DNA of 7,820 bases from Rhodospirillales bacterium (GTDB taxonomy: Bacteria > Pseudomonadota > Alphaproteobacteria > Rhodospirillales > Casp-alpha2): NCBI GenBank assembly GCA_021775275.1, contig JAJFIE010000216.1, positions 1 to 7,820 of the forward strand, written 5' to 3'. A model generated the notes under the pieces. It searched no databases. It was given only the letters and a program-made list of their open reading frames with translations, and had not been told where the DNA came from. Below are positions 6,610-7,820 of the stretch, piece by piece. The position numbers were made by a program, and so were the translations under genes. Position 1 is the first letter of the stretch. Each line of letters opens with the position of its first letter.

Positions 6610-6653
6610 ACGGTCAACGCGGTCCTGATCTAACCCGTTGAAATTCCACAAAA

Positions 6654-6681
6654 TGTAGACATTTGTTCACATTTGACCACA
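6654..6681. promoter_or_regulatory. Operator-like cluster A: three TGTNNACA-type half-sites at 10-bp steps
   Basis: TGTAGACA (6654-6661), TGTTCACA (6664-6671) and the weaker TGACCACA (6674-6681) follow one another every 10 bases, so they face the same side of the helix. The first two form TGTAGACATTTGTTCACA, an 18-bp imperfect dyad. A perfect dyad AAATGT-AG-ACATTT overlaps at 6651-6664. The best -10-like hexamer for gap, CATAAT on the minus strand at 6701-6696, would put this cluster just after the transcription start. The regulator is unknown. Confidence 0.45.
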
Positions 6682-6759
6682 TCTGTTGTCGCCGGATTAT
6701 GGAAAATTCTAAAAACCCTTTTTGATCATATGCTTAGAAGCCATGACACACAGTTGTAT

Positions 6760-6777
6760 TGTTTACATTTGTAGACA
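6760..6777. promoter_or_regulatory. Operator-like site B: 18-bp dyad matching cluster A
   Basis: TGTTTACATTTGTAGACA is an 18-bp dyad with seven of nine base pairs matching across its centre. It agrees with the first 18 bases of cluster A at 14 of 18 positions. The start-to-start distance is 106 bp, close to ten turns of the helix, which would let one protein bind both by looping. It lies upstream of the likely gap start region. Confidence 0.45.
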
Positions 6778-6823
6778 TTCACCATGCCACACCCTTTTTT
6801 CCGGCAAAACCGGGAATGCAGAA

Positions 6824-6860
6824 CGACACACCGATGACAGCACGCCGCGACCGGGTGTCG
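6824..6860. repeat. GC-rich inverted repeat (bulged 9-bp stem)
   Basis: CGACACACCG (6824-6833) pairs with CGGGTGTCG (6852-6860) over nine bases with one bulged A, around an 18-base loop. The block is much more GC-rich than the sequence on either side. It may be a leader structure or a scrap of older coding sequence; nothing decides between them. Confidence 0.35.
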
Positions 6861-6884
6861 GATGTTCCCGTAAAGAAGAAGCGA

Positions 6885-7002
6885 ACCACCGAGACGCAGA
6901 GGCACAGAGGGGGCTTTTGTGCGGTGATTTCAGTGCTCCAATCATCAAGGAATTTCTCTTCATTCTTGTTCCTGCTTCTCGGTGTCTCTGCGCCTCGGTG
7001 GT
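6885..7002. repeat. 118-bp dispersed-repeat element with 26-bp imperfect inverted ends (CACCGAGRCGCAGAG type)
   Basis: The left arm (6885-6910) begins ACCACCGAGACGCAGAGG and the right arm, read on the other strand from 7002 to 6977, begins ACCACCGAGGCGCAGAGA; they match at 22 of 26 positions. The 66-base middle is unrelated and more AT-rich. Sequences of this CACCGAGRCGCAGAGRCRC type occur as dispersed repeats in many bacterial genomes and give false proteins containing TTEAQRHRE, which is seen here on the minus strand. There is no transposase and no clear target duplication at the ends. RNA from either strand would fold into a long hairpin. The repeat nature is firm; mobility is inferred. 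Confidence 0.75.
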
Positions 7003-7043
7003 GAGAATCCTTGTCTTGTGTATATGCACTCTAACGTGGCTTT

Positions 7044-7072
7044 ATTAGATCATAAAATAGGAATAAAGTCAA
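7044..7072 (-). promoter_or_regulatory. Sigma70-like promoter reading into the repeat element and towards gap
   Basis: On the minus strand TTGACT (7072-7067) and TCTAAT (7049-7044) each match the -35 and -10 consensus at five of six positions, with the ideal 17-base spacing. Transcription would start near 7037, pass through the inverted-repeat element and continue towards gap 520 bases away, meeting the dyads and the terminator-like stem on the way. It lies in AT-rich sequence, where such matches arise more easily by chance. Confidence 0.45.
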
Positions 7073-7101
7073 TATTTTTCGAAAAACTCCTTCTTCGCCA
7101 T

Positions 7102-7284
7102 AACGAACGCGGCCACACCATGTCCGCCAAACAGTCAACCGACGCCCTGCTGGCTGTCATGCGCGGTCAGGCACCGACAAGTCTGGTCAATCCACAAATC
7201 CTGAAAATGCCACGATGGCGGGCGCATTTGGACCACCTCGGCAAAACTGATTCGTTAGACAGCAAGGGTATTGTCTGGCGTTAG
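7102..7284 (+). pseudogene. Remnant resembling the C-terminal tail of a D-2-hydroxyacid dehydrogenase
   Basis: This plus-strand stretch reads ERGHTMSAKQSTDALLAVM and continues through RGQAPTSLVNPQILK to a TAG stop at 7282-7284. The pattern helix-LLAVMRGQAP-x-x-LVNP is the usual end of D-isomer-specific 2-hydroxyacid dehydrogenases, where ETR..MS...A..LLAVLRGE.P..LVNPEVL is typical. The NAD-binding and catalytic parts that should precede it are missing; the frame upstream is AT-rich and not protein-like. The ATG at 7120 would give a 54-aa product, but it has no ribosome-binding site. A 5-bp hairpin (GCTTG-AAAG-CAAGC, 7286-7299) sits directly after the stop without a T-run. I read it as a broken gene; a real small protein is possible but less likely. 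Confidence 0.5.
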
Positions 7285-7497
7285 AGCTTGAAAGCAAGCC
7301 AAAATTTAAGTGAAGGCATATGACCGCCTGTGGCCAAAATATGAGCATTTGTGATTTACTGCGATAACTTCCTTCACGAATACTAGGGATCATTCAGCTA
7401 TAAAGGATATAGTTCTGTAATGTTGGCATTTTCCTTGCTTAATACAACTATTTGGTTAATGTGCGAAGCTAATATTCATACAAATGGATAGTTGAAG
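7285..7497. other. AT-rich spacer before the right-edge gene
   Basis: No gene is visible in these 213 bases. Several -10-like hexamers occur (TATAAA, TATAGT and TGTAAT between about 7399 and 7421), but none has a good -35 at the proper distance, so I call no promoter. A three-codon frame ATG-GAT-AGT-TGA at 7484-7495 ends two bases before the next gene's ATG. Confidence 0.5.
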
Positions 7498-7820
7498 ATG
7501 GCGATTATTGGTCCAAATGAAAACGCAGATGGCGACGTTTCTGTCCCAATCGAGTCCATGCCAAAGACTGCGCTTCAGGCAATCTACCACGCGGTAACTG
7601 GAAAAACTGAGAGCCTCTCCAAGGACTTGTCCGGAAACGTAATTATTTCTGCGGCAGATTTTGACCGCTTGTATGCGATGTTGGTGGATCAACTCGGAAT
7701 CCATGAGAAGGTGATTGAGCCAACCGTCACGGTCGTTGTCAAAAATGCGAACCAGGCGTCGCTGACTTACAGTTCGTGGGAACGATTCACGTCTCTACGT
7801 ATGCACAACCACGAAATCAC
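7498..7820 (+). CDS. Unrecognised protein, N-terminal part (cut by window edge)
   Basis: The frame is open for 107 codons from the ATG at 7498 to the right edge, so the end is missing. I do not recognise the family. The first half looks partly helical (SMPKTALQAIYHAVTGKTES, then ISAADFDRLYAMLVDQLG), with a short ISAADFDRL stretch that could start a helix-loop element. The second half turns to strands (VIEPTVTVVVKNANQASLTY) and then SSWERFTSLRMHN. There is no signal peptide or membrane segment, so it is probably cytoplasmic. The ribosome-binding site is weak (GGA nine bases upstream). Codon use is less GC-rich than in the minus-strand genes, with many A/T third positions (ATT, GGT, CCA, GAA, AAA), and it lies beyond an AT-rich spacer and a broken gene. 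These signs suggest horizontally acquired sequence. That it is coding rests on the long stop-free frame and its protein-like composition. Confidence 0.7.
   Translation, partial: MAIIGPNENADGDVSVPIESMPKTALQAIYHAVTGKTESLSKDLSGNVIISAADFDRLYAMLVDQLGIHEKVIEPTVTVVVKNANQASLTYSSWERFTSLRMHNHEI

Larger units (their letters stand above)
6520..7101. other. Gene-free region upstream of gap, rich in signals
   Basis: I see no believable gene here. Reading frames cross it on both strands, but they run through the inverted-repeat element and lack any recognisable protein. From left to right it holds the gap ribosome-binding site, alternative small stems at 6541-6582 (CAGCC/GGCTG and GCCCG/CGGGC share bases and exclude each other on the minus strand), the terminator-like stem, the two dyad clusters, a GC-rich hairpin, the inverted-repeat element and a minus-strand promoter. 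Base composition turns AT-rich after about 6640, apart from the hairpin and repeat arms. Confidence 0.7.

Noticed and set aside
5941..6633. 230-codon plus-strand frame opposite gap
   Set aside because: It is antisense to the conserved NAD-binding half of GAPDH and shows no domain of its own.
6765..6774. TACATTTGTA as a CopY/BlaI-type operator (TACANNTGTA)
   Set aside because: A ten-base match is short, no BlaI/CopY regulator or copper or beta-lactam gene is nearby, and the larger 18-bp dyad explains it better.
6835..6884. Possible short gene start reading MTARRDRVSDVPVKKKR before the repeat element
   Set aside because: There is no ribosome-binding site, no recognised family, and no matching continuation after the element, so an interrupted gene cannot be supported.
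6875..7010. Target-site duplication around the repeat element
   Set aside because: The bases flanking 6885 and 7002 (AAGCGA and GAGAAT) do not match convincingly.
6722..7048. Open frames across the repeat element on both strands (for example one encoding TTEAQRHRE)
   Set aside because: They are produced by the repeat arms themselves and have no conserved protein or credible start signal.
7484..7495. Three-codon leader frame (ATG GAT AGT TGA) before the right-edge gene
   Set aside because: Too short to distinguish from chance in AT-rich sequence.
1..7820. tRNA, rRNA or CRISPR array
   Set aside because: I saw no cloverleaf, ribosomal RNA signature or regularly spaced direct repeats; the 10-bp steps at 6654-6681 are too short and contiguous to be CRISPR.

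Overview
The window looks like a chromosomal segment of an alphaproteobacterium. Rhodospirillales or a relative is my best guess, from the style of the EF-P, ThiE and GAPDH proteins and the MotA/MotB-like gene pair; this is inference, not a database result. From base 1 to about 6520 every convincing gene is on the minus strand, with moderately GC-rich coding sequence and short gaps or overlaps. Reading in the direction of transcription, the order is gap (GAPDH), a 154-aa protein with no firm family, thiE (thiamine-phosphate synthase), efp (elongation factor P), suhB (inositol-monophosphatase family), then a three-gene envelope module: a secreted OmpA-like protein, a four-helix MotA/TolQ/ExbB-like channel protein with a long helical tail, and a MotB-like protein cut by the left edge.

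The metabolic and translation genes form at least one tight group. The 154-aa gene and thiE overlap by four bases (ATGA), and suhB starts 6 bases after efp ends. The 154-aa protein weakly resembles part of a class II fructose-bisphosphate aldolase, which would fit its place after gap. The envelope genes look like a proton- or ion-driven machine of the Mot/Tol/Exb type plus a secreted partner. The MotB-like protein keeps the aspartate expected in the channel helix. The OmpA-like domain of the secreted partner lacks the aspartate that normally grips peptidoglycan.

From about 6520 to 7100 there is no gene. This stretch, upstream of gap, is rich in signals: a GC-rich stem followed by four Ts that would act as a terminator or attenuator in the gap leader; two 18-bp dyads of the form TGTNNACATTTGTNNACA set 106 bp apart; a 118-bp element with 26-bp imperfect inverted ends (CACCGAGRCGCAGAG type); and a good sigma70-like promoter on the minus strand pointing into that element.

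The right end (about 7030 to 7820) is more AT-rich and looks accessory. It carries a plus-strand remnant that resembles the C-terminal tail of a D-2-hydroxyacid dehydrogenase, an AT-rich spacer, and the first 107 codons of an unrecognised plus-strand gene that runs off the window. The most promising places for something undescribed are the gap leader and operator region, the OmpA/MotA/MotB-like module, and the unrecognised gene at the right edge.
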